Numbered from the stretch's first letter, positions 1-8,892 are shown. The stretch: 64,000 nt of DNA from Leisingera sp. S132 (GCF_025144465.1 NZ_CP083553.1:2726001-2790000); one strand, 5' to 3'. Made by a program: numbers and translations. The notes: generated by a model not told the origin, from the sequence alone.

Positions 1-3
1 TGC

Positions 4-555
4 TCATGCGCTGGTGGATCCGTTGTCTGTACCGGCAACCTGATACGCCCCTGCGGGCGCCTTGAAGCCGATGCCTTTGGTCTGGGCGCCCCACTTACGC
101 GTGAGTGCGATCAGATGCAAGGCCGCAGCTGCCGCGCCGCCGCCTTTGTTCTGATCGGCGGTATCGGCGCGCACCTCGGCCTGCTTGCGGTTTTCCACGG
201 TCAGGATGCCGTTGCCGATGCACAGGCCCTGCAGCCCCATCAGCTGGATCGCGCGGGAGCTGTCATTGCAGACGGTGTCATAATGGGTGGTCTCGCCGCG
301 GATCACGCAGCCCAACGCCACGTAGCCGTCGAAGTTGGAGGTGCGGTCGGCAATGGCAATTGCGGTCGGCACTTCGAGCGCGCCAGGCACTTCCACGATT
401 TCAAACGTGCCGCCTGCGGCTTCGATCTCCCCTGCGGCGCCCGCCACCAGATTGTCGGCGATATCCTTGTAGTACGGCGCGACAACAATCAGCAGCTTCA
501 CCGGCTTGTCGAACTCAGCGCGCGGCAGGGTGTAGTGGGTTTCATGTCCAGCCAT
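4..555 (-). CDS. ribH: 6,7-dimethyl-8-ribityllumazine synthase
   Basis: Lumazine synthase condenses 5-amino-6-ribitylaminouracil with dihydroxybutanone phosphate, the penultimate step of riboflavin synthesis, in the cytoplasm. The 183-residue product has the family core: a KLLIVVAPYY strand, the VPGALEVP substrate loop, the GCVIRGETTHYD phosphate/catalytic segment and LTVENRKQA. Length is slightly above the usual 150-180 because of a C-terminal Gly/Ala/Ser tail. The start codon lies one base beyond the stop of the upstream ribB, so the two are translationally linked. The family is certain; only the function of the tail is unknown. Confidence 0.97.
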   Translation of the reverse strand: MAGHETHYTLPRAEFDKPVKLLIVVAPYYKDIADNLVAGAAGEIEAAGGTFEIVEVPGALEVPTAIAIADRTSNFDGYVALGCVIRGETTHYDTVCNDSSRAIQLMGLQGLCIGNGILTVENRKQAEVRADTADQNKGGGAAAAALHLIALTRKWGAQTKGIGFKAPAGAYQVAGTDNGSTSA

Positions 556-556
556 A

Positions 557-1684
557 TCAAGCGTCCTTCAGAATGGGGCGGCTGCCGGTGATGGACAGGC
601 CATAGGCATCCAGGCCGACGTATTTGGTCGAGGGCGAGTCGGTCAGCAGGATCAGCTCATGCAGGCCCAGGCCCGACAGGATCTGGGCGCCGATGCCGGT
701 CTGCTTGATGGTCACCGTGCGCGGGCCTTCGTCCTCGTTGGCATAAAGCGCGTTGCGCGGCTGGCGGAACAGGGTCACGACGCCGCGGCCTTCTTCGGCA
801 ATGATCTCCATGGCGCGGGGCAGCTGGCGGGCGGACTTGGGGCCGAGGCCCAGAATATCCGTTGCCTCGTGCAGCGCGTGGGTGCGCACCAGCACCGGTT
901 CTGGTGTAGTGATGTCGCCCTTGATCATCACCACGTGTTCGATACCGTGGGTCTGGTCGGTGAACAGCCGCATTTCCCACTCGCCGCCGATTTCCGAGGT
1001 CACGGTCTCGCGCGAGGTTTCCACCACCAGGTTGTCATTGCGGGCGCGGTAGGTGATCAGGTCGGAGATGGTGCCGATCTTCAGTCCGTGTTTTTGGGCG
1101 TATTCGACCAGGTCAGGCAGGCGCGCCATGGTGCCGTCTTCCTTCATGATCTCGCAGATCACCGATGCCGGGTAATGGCCGGCCAGACGGGCAACGTCGC
1201 AGCCTGCTTCGGTATGGCCCGCACGGACCAGCACCCCGCCCCGGCGCGCGCGCAGCGGGAACACGTGGCCCGGCGTAGCGATATCGGCTGCGGTTTTGTC
1301 AGGGTCGATGGCGGTGGCCACGGTCAGGGCGCGGTCGGCGGCGGAAATGCCGGTGGACACCCCTTCGCGCGCTTCGATGGAAACGGTAAAGGCCGTCTCG
1401 TGGCGCGAGGAGTTGTGCAGCGCCATCATCGGCAGCCCCAGCTCCTCGATACGCTCGGCCGGCATGGTCAGGCAGATCAGGCCGCGGCCGTGGGTTGCCA
1501 TGAAGTTGATCGCAGCCGCATCGGCGTGCTGGGCGGGGATTACCAGGTCGCCTTCGTTCTCGCGGTCCTCGTGGTCGACAAGGATGAACATCCGGCCCTG
1601 GCGGGCCTCCTCGATGATATCTTCGATCGGGCTGATGGCATCGCGCAATTGCGCCTCAACCGGCCCCGGTGTTTCAAAGCTCAT
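557..1684 (-). CDS. ribB: 3,4-dihydroxy-2-butanone-4-phosphate synthase fused to a degenerate GTP cyclohydrolase II domain
   Basis: The N-terminal half (about residues 15-210) is a RibB domain that turns ribulose 5-phosphate into dihydroxybutanone phosphate; the acidic motif HEDRENEGD and the GLICL and HAD-type stretches are present. The C-terminal half resembles GTP cyclohydrolase II (RibA), but where active RibA has the zinc cysteines (HSEC...LRCDC) this protein reads THALHEATDILGLGPKSARQ with no cysteine. So the second activity is probably lost and ribA should lie elsewhere. I chose the ATG at 1684 (375 residues); the open frame extends to 1822, but that extension does not look like RibB. 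Order ribE-ribB-ribH suggests one operon. Confidence 0.93.
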   Translation of the reverse strand: MSFETPGPVEAQLRDAISPIEDIIEEARQGRMFILVDHEDRENEGDLVIPAQHADAAAINFMATHGRGLICLTMPAERIEELGLPMMALHNSSRHETAFTVSIEAREGVSTGISAADRALTVATAIDPDKTAADIATPGHVFPLRARRGGVLVRAGHTEAGCDVARLAGHYPASVICEIMKEDGTMARLPDLVEYAQKHGLKIGTISDLITYRARNDNLVVETSRETVTSEIGGEWEMRLFTDQTHGIEHVVMIKGDITTPEPVLVRTHALHEATDILGLGPKSARQLPRAMEIIAEEGRGVVTLFRQPRNALYANEDEGPRTVTIKQTGIGAQILSGLGLHELILLTDSPSTKYVGLDAYGLSITGSRPILKDA

Positions 1685-1805
1685 ATGGCAGCCTTTCAAT
1701 GCGCATGGGCAGCACGCCTGGCACTGCGGGTTCTTTCCCAGCCAGATAGCCCAGGCCGGCGGCAAATGCCAGTCCTGCAAACGGCAACCGGACGTCCGGA
1801 CGCGT

Positions 1806-1890
1806 CCTGTGCGCAGGCGCACAGGGTACTGAGGGGCGCTGCCCCTCGGCCTGACGGCCTCACCCCGGAGTACTTTGGGAAAGATGAAGG
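1806..1890. repeat. ribE-ribB intergenic hairpins plus copy A of an intergenic repeat
   Basis: Two back-to-back hairpins (CCTGTGCGC/GCGCACAGG at 1806-1825 and GAGGGGC/GCCCCTC at 1831-1847) are followed by CCCCGGAGTACTTTGGGAAAG and ATGAAG at 1863-1890. The last part matches the segments at 21281-21315 and 36871-36903. I looked for an FMN (RFN) riboswitch in the ribB leader and found none of its conserved boxes. Confidence 0.6.
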
Positions 1891-1901
1891 GACGGGCGCG
1901 T

Positions 1902-2489
1902 TCAGCCTGCCTCGTGCAGCCGGGCGACGTAGCGGGCCAAGGTGTCGATCTCGAGGTTGATGCGGTCGCCCAGCTTCACATCACCCCAAGTTGTCACTTC
2001 CTTGGTGTGCGGGATGAAGTTGATGCCGAAATCGCAGCCGTCCACATCGTTCACCGTCAGCGAAGTGCCGTTCAGCGCGACCGATCCTTTGGGCGCGATG
2101 AAGCGGGCCAGCGCCTGAGGCGCGCGCAGGGTGACGCGGGTGCTGTCACCCTCGTCCTTCATCTTCACCACTTCGGCGACGCCATCCACATGGCCGGAGA
2201 CGATATGGCCGCCCAGTTCATCGCCGACTTTCAGCGCGCGTTCCAGGTTCACCCGCTTACCCACGGCCCAGCTGTCCAGGTTGGTCTTGGACACGGTCTC
2301 AGCCGAGATCTGCACATCATACCAGTCCTCGCCCAGCGCGATCACAGTCAGGCAAACACCGTCCGAGGCAATGGAGGCACCGAGGTCAATGGTGGCGGTG
2401 TCATAGGCCGTGCGGATGCGGGCGCGCAGGTCGCCCTGCTGCTCCAGTTCGGCAATGGTGCCCACATCGGTGATGATGCCAGTAAACAT
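1902..2489 (-). CDS. ribE: riboflavin synthase, alpha chain
   Basis: Riboflavin synthase dismutates two molecules of dimethylribityllumazine to riboflavin. The 195-residue protein starts MFTGIITDVG, the hallmark N-terminus, and contains the two repeated lumazine-binding barrels (about residues 1-95 and 97-190). The second begins near GHIVSGHVDGV and contains SVALNGTSLTVNDVD. Length is normal. It is the first gene of the ribE-ribB-ribH run and is divergent from kpsS across a 160-base gap. Confidence 0.97.
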   Translation of the reverse strand: MFTGIITDVGTIAELEQQGDLRARIRTAYDTATIDLGASIASDGVCLTVIALGEDWYDVQISAETVSKTNLDSWAVGKRVNLERALKVGDELGGHIVSGHVDGVAEVVKMKDEGDSTRVTLRAPQALARFIAPKGSVALNGTSLTVNDVDGCDFGINFIPHTKEVTTWGDVKLGDRINLEIDTLARYVARLHEAG

Positions 2490-2649
2490 GGGTGCGCTCC
2501 CCGCAGGTCATATGTCATTCCTGCCGCAGAGGTAGCCAAGCCGCGCGGCCTTCACAAGCCCCGGCTTGTGTTTGCAGCCGGCCAAGCCTTAGTTTCGCCC
2601 CAGTCAAATGTTAATCAAATCCTGAAATCGCTCCTTTATAACACTCCTC

Positions 2650-3945
2650 GTGATGCCAAAAGCCGCCTTGAAACACCGCAGCTTCCTGTTCCTGCAAGGC
2701 CCGCACGGGCCGTTCTTTGCCGCGCTCGGACGGATGCTGAGGGCGGCGGGCTGCGAAGTGGCGCGGGTGGGGTTCAATGCCGGCGATGAGGCATTCTGGC
2801 GCCCCAAGGCGAGTTACCTCCCCTATGACGGAAGCCCCCAGGATTGGCCTAATTACCTGGCCGGAGTGCTGGAAAGCCGCGGGGTGACGGATATTGTCCT
2901 GTACGGCGATACCCGCCCCATTCACGCCACTGCCGTCGCGGCGGCGCGGCAGCGCGGCATCACCGTGCATGTGTTCGAGGAAGGCTACCTGCGCCCGTAT
3001 TGGGTCACCTATGAGCGCGGCGGCGCCAATGGCCATTCACGGCTGATGGAAATGACTGTACCGCAGATGCAGGAGGCACTGGCACTATCCGACATGGAAG
3101 CGCCGCTTCCGCCCGCGCATTGGGGCGATATGCGCCAGCATGTGTTTTATGGTGCGCTGTACCACTGGTTCGTCATGTTCCGGAACCGCAAGTACAGCAA
3201 CTTCCGGCCGCACCGGGCGCTGCCGGTGACCAAGGAATTTCAGCTCTACCTCAAGCGTCTGCTGCTGATGCCGTTTCAGGCATTGGAGCGGCGGCTGGCG
3301 GAGCGGCGCATCCGCAATGGCGGATTTCCCTATCATCTGGCGCTGCTGCAGCTGGAGCACGACAGTTCCTTCCAGATGCATTCCCCGTTCACAAGCATGG
3401 GCGATTTCCTGGCTGAAGTGATCACCGGCTTTGCCGAAGGCGCACCGCGCCATCACCATCTGGTCATTAAGGCGCATCCTCTGGAGGATGGCCGGGCCCA
3501 GGTGCGGCGCACCCTGCGCCGGCTCGCGCAGGACCACGGTATTGCCGGGCGGGTGCATTATGTGCGCGGCGGCAAGCTGGCTCAGCTGCTGAATGAAGCC
3601 CGCAGCGCGGTAACTGTCAATTCCACGGCCGGCCAGCAGGTGCTGTGGCGCGGCATTCCGCTGCGGGTGTTCGGCCGCGCGGTCTATGGCAAGCCGGAGT
3701 TTGTGTCGGAACAGCCGCTGGCCCAGTTCTTTGCGGCCCCGGCGCGCCCTGACAGCCGCGCCTATAAGGATTACCGGCGGTTCCTGCTGGAAACCTCGCA
3801 AGTGCCGGGCGGCTATTATTCCCGCGAAGGGCGGCGCCAGCTGCTGCGCCAGGTTGCCGACATGATGCTGGCGGGTGAAGACCCATATGACGCTCTGCGG
3901 CTGGGCACAGCGGCTCCACGGCAACAGTTGCGGCTGGTGACCTGA
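2650..3945 (+). CDS. kpsS: capsule polysaccharide Kdo transferase, KpsS/LipB family
   Basis: KpsS-family proteins add the first Kdo residue of the poly-Kdo linker that joins group 2-type capsules to a phospholipid, at the inner face of the cytoplasmic membrane. The 431-residue product begins with HRSFLFLQGPHGPFF, typical of KpsS, and has the EEGYLRPYWVT, KAHPLEDGR and VNSTAGQQVLW segments of capsule-synthesis glycosyltransferases. Start is either GTG 2650 or ATG 2653; neither has a strong ribosome site. It heads a plus-strand cassette with the wza-like gene and kpsC, and no kpsM/kpsT transporter lies nearby. Confidence 0.88.
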   Translation: MMPKAALKHRSFLFLQGPHGPFFAALGRMLRAAGCEVARVGFNAGDEAFWRPKASYLPYDGSPQDWPNYLAGVLESRGVTDIVLYGDTRPIHATAVAAARQRGITVHVFEEGYLRPYWVTYERGGANGHSRLMEMTVPQMQEALALSDMEAPLPPAHWGDMRQHVFYGALYHWFVMFRNRKYSNFRPHRALPVTKEFQLYLKRLLLMPFQALERRLAERRIRNGGFPYHLALLQLEHDSSFQMHSPFTSMGDFLAEVITGFAEGAPRHHHLVIKAHPLEDGRAQVRRTLRRLAQDHGIAGRVHYVRGGKLAQLLNEARSAVTVNSTAGQQVLWRGIPLRVFGRAVYGKPEFVSEQPLAQFFAAPARPDSRAYKDYRRFLLETSQVPGGYYSREGRRQLLRQVADMMLAGEDPYDALRLGTAAPRQQLRLVT

Positions 3946-4040
3946 AGCGGAAACACCCAAAGACTGGATTTTTTCCTGCCAGCCGGTTAGGTTGCCCCTA
4001 AAACTTGAGGCAAACAATAATTGGTCGAGGAGACCGAGCA

Positions 4041-5174
4041 GTGAAATCCGTTCCCCTTCGCTGGGCGCGTCCCGTGGCAATGCTGGCAGCATTGACCCTT
4101 GCTGCGTCCTGCGGTCTGCCGAAAGTCGGCCCTTCCAAGCGCCAGATCTTTGCCGGTTCGGTGCAGCGCGAAGGCGATGCCTTTATCGTTTCCGTCAATG
4201 ACCGGGTTGCCCGCGCCACAGCCGTGGTTCCGGCACTCGGCTTTTCCTCCGGGTTCACTTCGGCGGGCAAGCTGACGTCGGACACCATCCGCCCCGGCGA
4301 CGTCCTTGGGCTGACGGTCTGGGAAAACGTCGACGACGGGCTTTTGGCTGCAGAAGCCACCAATTCAACTGTGCTGGAAGAAGTGCAGGTCGACAGCGCC
4401 GGCTATATTTTCGTGCCTTATGCGGGCCGCCTGCGCGCCTCTGGCAATACGCCTGAGCAGCTGCGCGAAACCATCACCAGAAAGCTTGAGGATCAGACCC
4501 CTGACCCGCAGGTGCAGGTGCGCCGGCTGGCAGGGGATGGCGCCACAGTCAGCCTGACCGGCTCTGTGGGCGCACAGGGTGTCTATCCCATCGAGCGCCC
4601 GACCCGGACATTGTCCGCGATGCTGGCCCAGGCCGGCGGCGTGACGATCCAGCCTGAAATTGCCCAGGTCACCGTGATCCGGGGCCAGGAAAAGGGCAAG
4701 ATCTGGTTCCAGGACTTGTTCGACCACCCGGAGCTGGACGTGGCCCTGCGCGGCGGCGACCGCATTCTGGTGGAGGAGGACACGCGCTCCTTCACCGCGC
4801 TGGGTGCAACATCCGCTCAGGCAAGGGTGCCGTTTGAAAGCCAGGATCTGTCGGCGCTAGAAGCCATTGCACAGGTCGGCGGCCTGATCTCCACCGCCGC
4901 TGACCCGACCGGTGTCTTTGTCCTGCGCAATGAACCTGCCGAGATCGCAAACCAGGTACTGGGCCGTGATGATCTCATCGGCGCGCAGCGGATGGTCTAT
5001 GTACTGAACCTGACGCAGCCGAACGGGCTGTTCATGGCCCGCGATTTCGTGATCCGCGACGATGACACGCTCTATGTGACTGAGGCTCCCTACGCTCAGT
5101 GGACCAAGACCATCTCCCTGCTGCTTGCCCCGGTGGGATCGCTGGCCAGCACCTCCTCAGCTGTCAGCGGCTAG
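4041..5174 (+). CDS. outer-membrane polysaccharide export lipoprotein, Wza/KpsD-like
   Basis: Member of the polysaccharide biosynthesis/export family that forms the outer-membrane exit channel for capsule or exopolysaccharide. I set the start at GTG 4041 because GAGGAGA lies seven bases before it; the frame is open back to 4005. The 377-residue precursor has a lipoprotein signal ending LAASC (Cys24). A Poly_export domain follows (about 80-175, with IRPGDVLGLTVWENVDDG and DSAGYIFVPYAGRLRASG), then SLBB-type repeats (about 180-330) and a C-terminal amphipathic segment. It ends just before kpsC, which shares the cassette. Confidence 0.88.
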   Translation: MKSVPLRWARPVAMLAALTLAASCGLPKVGPSKRQIFAGSVQREGDAFIVSVNDRVARATAVVPALGFSSGFTSAGKLTSDTIRPGDVLGLTVWENVDDGLLAAEATNSTVLEEVQVDSAGYIFVPYAGRLRASGNTPEQLRETITRKLEDQTPDPQVQVRRLAGDGATVSLTGSVGAQGVYPIERPTRTLSAMLAQAGGVTIQPEIAQVTVIRGQEKGKIWFQDLFDHPELDVALRGGDRILVEEDTRSFTALGATSAQARVPFESQDLSALEAIAQVGGLISTAADPTGVFVLRNEPAEIANQVLGRDDLIGAQRMVYVLNLTQPNGLFMARDFVIRDDDTLYVTEAPYAQWTKTISLLLAPVGSLASTSSAVSG

Positions 5175-5179
5175 GCAAG

Positions 5180-7192
5180 ATGCGCCTGACTGCAGGCCGC
5201 CAAAAAGCCGGGAGCGCAGCATCCCGGCTTTTTGTCTACAACGGCGGCTTTGTTACTCAACACCGGATGCGGCGCATCCTTGAGCTGTCCGGCTATTCCA
5301 TCCGCGTGGGCCTGCCGCAAGCAGAAGACCTGGTCGGCATCTGGGGTGCCTCGCCCACCGCGCACCGCGGGCGGGCTGTTGCTGCAAAGCGCGGCTGCGG
5401 ACTGCTGCGGGTGGAGGACGCGTTTTTGCGGTCGCTTCATCCCGGCCGCGCGGGAGAACCGCCTGCGGGCCTGATGCTGGACCGCTCCGGCGTGCATTTC
5501 GATGCGGCGGAGCCGTCGGATCTGGAACAGCTGCTTGCAGCCCACCCTCTGGATGACGCGCATCTGATGCAACGGGCGCGCGACTCCATTGCCCGCCTCA
5601 AGTCAGCGCATCTCAGTAAGTACAACGCGTTTGATCCCAGCGCATCAGTGCCCGAGCCTGGCTATGTTCTGGTTGCTGATCAGGCGCGTGACGATGCCTC
5701 CGTTACAGCCTCACGTGCGGACCGGGCGCGGTTTCTGGAAATGCTGGCGTTCGCACAGGAAGAGCACCCCGGCGCACGGGTTCTGATCAAGACCCATCCC
5801 GAGACGCTGCGCGGATACCGGGCGGGATACTACGACGCGGATGATGCGAATGGGCGTGTGCAACTGTTTACAGACAGTGTCTCCCCGTGGGCGCTGCTGG
5901 ACGGGGCCATCGGGGTTTACACGGTCTCATCGCAACTGGGATTCGAGGCAATCCTGGCGGGTCACAAGCCACGGGTGTTCGGGCAGCCGTTTTATGCGGG
6001 CTGGGGGCTCAGCGCGGATGACGCCCCGCCCCCGCGGCGGCAGCGGCGGCTGACCCGGGCGCAGCTGTTTGCTGCGGCGATGATCCTTTATCCGAAATGG
6101 CACGACCCGTTCCGGGATGAGCTGTGCGAGCTTGAAACGGTGCTGGACAACCTAGAGGTCCAGGCGCGGGCCTGGCGTGAGGACAGCCTAGGCTGGGCCG
6201 CCTCTGGCATGCGGCTTTGGAAGCGCAAACCATTGCAAAAGTTTTTTGGCGCGCACAGGCGGGTGCTGTTCACCGATGATGCCGCCAAGGCACAGGCCAG
6301 CGGCCGCAGACAGATGGTCTGGGCTGGCAAGGCCTCAGCGGCCCAGGCAGGCGCGGCGCGGGTAGAGGACGGTTTCCTGCGCTCCCGCGGGCTAGGGGCG
6401 GAACTGGTGCCGCCGCTGTCGCTGGTGACCGACCAGCAGGGGATCTACTACGATCCGCGCCAGCCGTCGGACCTTGACGCTCTGATTGCCCGGCGGGCTG
6501 AAATGACCCAGGCTGAGGAGCGCCGCGCAGAGCGGCTTGTGCAATCGCTGATCCGGGGCGGTGTTTCGAAGTATAACCTAGGCGGCGCGGCCACCGCCCT
6601 GCCGGAGGGCCGCCGGATCCTGGTGCCGGGCCAGGTGGAGGACGACGCCTCGATCCTTTGCGGTGCTGGCGAGGTGCGGACAAATCTTGACCTGCTGCGC
6701 GCCGTGCGGGCCGCCAATCCGGATGCGGTGATCGTCTACAAGCCGCACCCGGATGTGGAGGCAGGCCTGCGCAAGGGCCGGATCGCAGCAGAGGAGCTGG
6801 CTGATGTTGTTGCCAGGCAGGCCGATCCAATGTCGCTTCTCGGCGATGTGCAGGAAGTCTGGACGATGACCTCTCTTCTGGGGTTCGAGGCGCTGCTGCG
6901 CGGGGTTAAGGTCGCAACGCTTGGCACCCCCTTCTATGCCGGTTGGGGGCTGACAACCGACCTGGCACCGGTTCCGCCCTGGCGGCGGGCGCAGGTGCCG
7001 CTGCTGGGGCTCGCCCACGCAGCTTTGATCGACTATCCGCGCTATTTCGACCCGGTGACCAGCCGGCCCTGCCCGCCGGAAGTGGCAGTGATGCGCTTGC
7101 GTCAGGGACATCTGCCGCATCCGGGCCTCAGCAACCGGCTGCTATCAAAGCTGCAAGGACTGTTCGCAACTTACGCCCATCTGTGGCGCTGA
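5180..7192 (+). CDS. kpsC: two-domain capsule Kdo transferase, KpsC family
   Basis: KpsC alternately adds beta-2,4 and beta-2,7 Kdo units to build the capsule linker. The protein (670 residues from ATG 5180) carries two copies of the domain. Copy 1 has RVEDAFLRS, PSDLEQLL, SKYN, DQARDDAS, KTHPE and FYAGWGLS; copy 2 has RVEDGFLRSRGLG, PSDLDALI, SKYN, GQVEDDAS, KPHPD and FYAGWGLT. A perfect 12-bp terminator-like hairpin occupies codons 8-18. Homology to KpsC begins only after it (RLFVYNGGF), so the true start is uncertain; ATG 5267 is the next in-frame ATG but would remove the first strand. Starts six bases after the wza-like gene. Confidence 0.87.
   Translation: MRLTAGRQKAGSAASRLFVYNGGFVTQHRMRRILELSGYSIRVGLPQAEDLVGIWGASPTAHRGRAVAAKRGCGLLRVEDAFLRSLHPGRAGEPPAGLMLDRSGVHFDAAEPSDLEQLLAAHPLDDAHLMQRARDSIARLKSAHLSKYNAFDPSASVPEPGYVLVADQARDDASVTASRADRARFLEMLAFAQEEHPGARVLIKTHPETLRGYRAGYYDADDANGRVQLFTDSVSPWALLDGAIGVYTVSSQLGFEAILAGHKPRVFGQPFYAGWGLSADDAPPPRRQRRLTRAQLFAAAMILYPKWHDPFRDELCELETVLDNLEVQARAWREDSLGWAASGMRLWKRKPLQKFFGAHRRVLFTDDAAKAQASGRRQMVWAGKASAAQAGAARVEDGFLRSRGLGAELVPPLSLVTDQQGIYYDPRQPSDLDALIARRAEMTQAEERRAERLVQSLIRGGVSKYNLGGAATALPEGRRILVPGQVEDDASILCGAGEVRTNLDLLRAVRAANPDAVIVYKPHPDVEAGLRKGRIAAEELADVVARQADPMSLLGDVQEVWTMTSLLGFEALLRGVKVATLGTPFYAGWGLTTDLAPVPPWRRAQVPLLGLAHAALIDYPRYFDPVTSRPCPPEVAVMRLRQGHLPHPGLSNRLLSKLQGLFATYAHLWR
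5202..5233 (+). terminator. perfect 12-bp terminator hairpin at the 5' end of kpsC
   Basis: AAAAAGCCGGGA (5202-5213) pairs perfectly with TCCCGGCTTTTT (5222-5233) around an 8-base loop, giving the classic GC stem with a U tract. It lies inside the reading frame of kpsC, downstream of its only upstream ATG, and would terminate or attenuate transcripts from wza. Confidence 0.8.
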
Positions 7193-7265
7193 CCGGGGCA
7201 GAGGCGCTCCCGCGCCTGCAGGATGCACAGGCTGCACCCAGCCGACGCGGAGCAAATTAGAAGGA

Positions 7266-8363
7266 TTACCGCAAAGCCCGTGTCCAGCGGTGCAGGATAT
7301 CCCTTCCAACCGGGCGCGCCTCAACCAGTTCGAACCGTGGCGCCTCCTCCAGCCTTCCGATCCCCAGCGCGCCGATCGACGGCAGCCCCTCGGCACCGAT
7401 CCCCAGACCGGCGGTGAAGCCGATCAGCTCATCCACCAAATCGAACGCCAGCAGCGACGCCGCCAATGCGCTGCCGCCTTCGCAGAACACCCGGGTCAAT
7501 CCAGCCGAACCCAGCTGCTGCAAAACATCTCCGGCATCCAGTTGCACCCCATGCGACGCACAGGGGATCAGCCTGGCACCCAGCCCTTCCCAGGCGCGGA
7601 TGCGCTCCTGATCAGCTCCATGGCCGTGGCAGAGCCAAACCGGCACCTCCTTGGCGGTGCGGGCCAGCTGACCCATCAGCGGCAGATCCAGGTGGCGCGA
7701 GATCACCACCCGCACCGGCTGATGCGCCACCCCTAGATCACGTACAGTCAGCGAGGGATCATCCGCCCGCGCGGTTCCCCCGCCCACCATCACCGCGTCA
7801 TGGCGGGCACGCATCGCGTGCACGGCACGGCGTGCTTCCGGCCCGGTGATCCATTTGCTTTGACCCGATCCGGTTGCGATGCGGCCGTCAAAACTGCCCG
7901 CCAGCTTCAGTGTCACCAGCGGGCGCCCCTGTTCGGTCTTCAGGAAGAACCCGGCATGGTCCCGCGCAGCCTGCGCGCCCCACACGCCAGTATCCACTCT
8001 GATACCTGCGTCCCGCAACATCCGGATGCCCTGCCCTGAAACGCGCGGATCGCTGTCCCCGATCGCAGCGACGACTCTCGCCACCCCGGCATCGATCAGC
8101 GCCTGCGCGCAAGGCGGTGTTTCGCCATGATGGGCGCAGGGCTCCAAAGTCACATAGGCGGTGGCACCACGCGCAGCGTCCCCCGCCTGCGCCAACGCTT
8201 CGGTCTCCGCATGCGGGCGCCCGCCCGGCTTGGTCCAGCCGCGCCCCACAACCCGGCTGCCCTGCACGATGACACAACCCACAGCCGGATTCGGCCAGCA
8301 GTTGCCCTGCCCGCGCCGTCCGAGGGACAGCGCCAGCGCCATGTAACGGTGATCCGTATCCAT
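7266..8363 (-). CDS. ribD: bifunctional diaminohydroxyphosphoribosylaminopyrimidine deaminase / 5-amino-6-(5-phosphoribosylamino)uracil reductase
   Basis: RibD performs the second and third steps of riboflavin synthesis. The N-terminal deaminase (about 1-145) has the zinc site HAETEAL and PCAHHGETPPC. The C-terminal NADPH reductase (about 150-360) has GRPLVTLKLAGSFDGRIATGSGQSKWIT-type sequence and a late EGGSALAASLL segment. At 365 residues it is normal. Its ATG overlaps the stop of nrdR by one base, so the two are co-transcribed. It is separated from ribE by the oppositely oriented capsule genes. Confidence 0.96.
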   Translation of the reverse strand: MDTDHRYMALALSLGRRGQGNCWPNPAVGCVIVQGSRVVGRGWTKPGGRPHAETEALAQAGDAARGATAYVTLEPCAHHGETPPCAQALIDAGVARVVAAIGDSDPRVSGQGIRMLRDAGIRVDTGVWGAQAARDHAGFFLKTEQGRPLVTLKLAGSFDGRIATGSGQSKWITGPEARRAVHAMRARHDAVMVGGGTARADDPSLTVRDLGVAHQPVRVVISRHLDLPLMGQLARTAKEVPVWLCHGHGADQERIRAWEGLGARLIPCASHGVQLDAGDVLQQLGSAGLTRVFCEGGSALAASLLAFDLVDELIGFTAGLGIGAEGLPSIGALGIGRLEEAPRFELVEARPVGRDILHRWTRALR

Positions 8364-8830
8364 TATTCTTCCGGTGCCACCGGCGGGCGCAGCTCGTGGA
8401 CGAAGTCCTCAAAGTCGTCTGCTGCCTGAAAGTTCTTGTAAACGCTGGCAAAGCGCACATAGGCCACGGTGTCGATACGGGCCAGCGCCTCCATCACGAT
8501 TTCACCGATCTTCTTGGAGGGAATATCGGTCTCGCCCATGCTTTCCAGCCGCCGCACGATGCCAGAAATCATCTGGTCGATGCGGTCCGGCTCGATCGGG
8601 CGTTTCTGCATGGAAATACGGATAGACCGCTCCAGCTTGTCGCGGTCGAAATCCTCGCGCTTGCCATTGGTCTTGATCACCACCAGATCGCGCAGCTGAA
8701 CCCGTTCATAGGTGGTAAAACGGCCGCCGCAAGCCGGGCAAAACCGGCGCCGCCGGATCGAAACGTGATCCTCGGCGGGGCGTGAATCCTTGACCTGAGT
8801 GTCGATATTTCCGCAAAATGGGCAGCGCAT
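8363..8830 (-). CDS. nrdR: transcriptional repressor of ribonucleotide reductase genes
   Basis: NrdR senses ATP/dATP and represses nrd operons. The 155-residue protein has the N-terminal zinc ribbon (CPFCGN at 3-6 and CPACGGRF near 31-34), the [14 protein letters not shown] linker and an ATP-cone domain (about 49-139, [16 protein letters not shown]). Length and sequence are typical, and linkage to ribD is widespread in bacteria. Confidence 0.97.
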   Translation of the reverse strand: MRCPFCGNIDTQVKDSRPAEDHVSIRRRRFCPACGGRFTTYERVQLRDLVVIKTNGKREDFDRDKLERSIRISMQKRPIEPDRIDQMISGIVRRLESMGETDIPSKKIGEIVMEALARIDTVAYVRFASVYKNFQAADDFEDFVHELRPPVAPEE

Positions 8831-8883
8831 CCGCCTGCTCCCTCAATCCTGTCAGCCTGTTTATTGTGCCGGCGTTTTCCCGG

Positions 8884-8892
8884 TTATCCACA
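8884..8892 (+). promoter_or_regulatory. consensus DnaA box upstream of nrdR
   Basis: TTATCCACA, the exact DnaA-box consensus, occurs 54 bases upstream of the nrdR start. It is a single copy, so this is not an origin. It might allow DnaA-ATP to influence nrdR expression, which is inference. Confidence 0.4.

Noticed and set aside
1685-1901. Possible FMN riboswitch before ribB.
   Set aside because: The leader has hairpins but none of the conserved RFN boxes, and the hairpins belong to a dispersed repeat.
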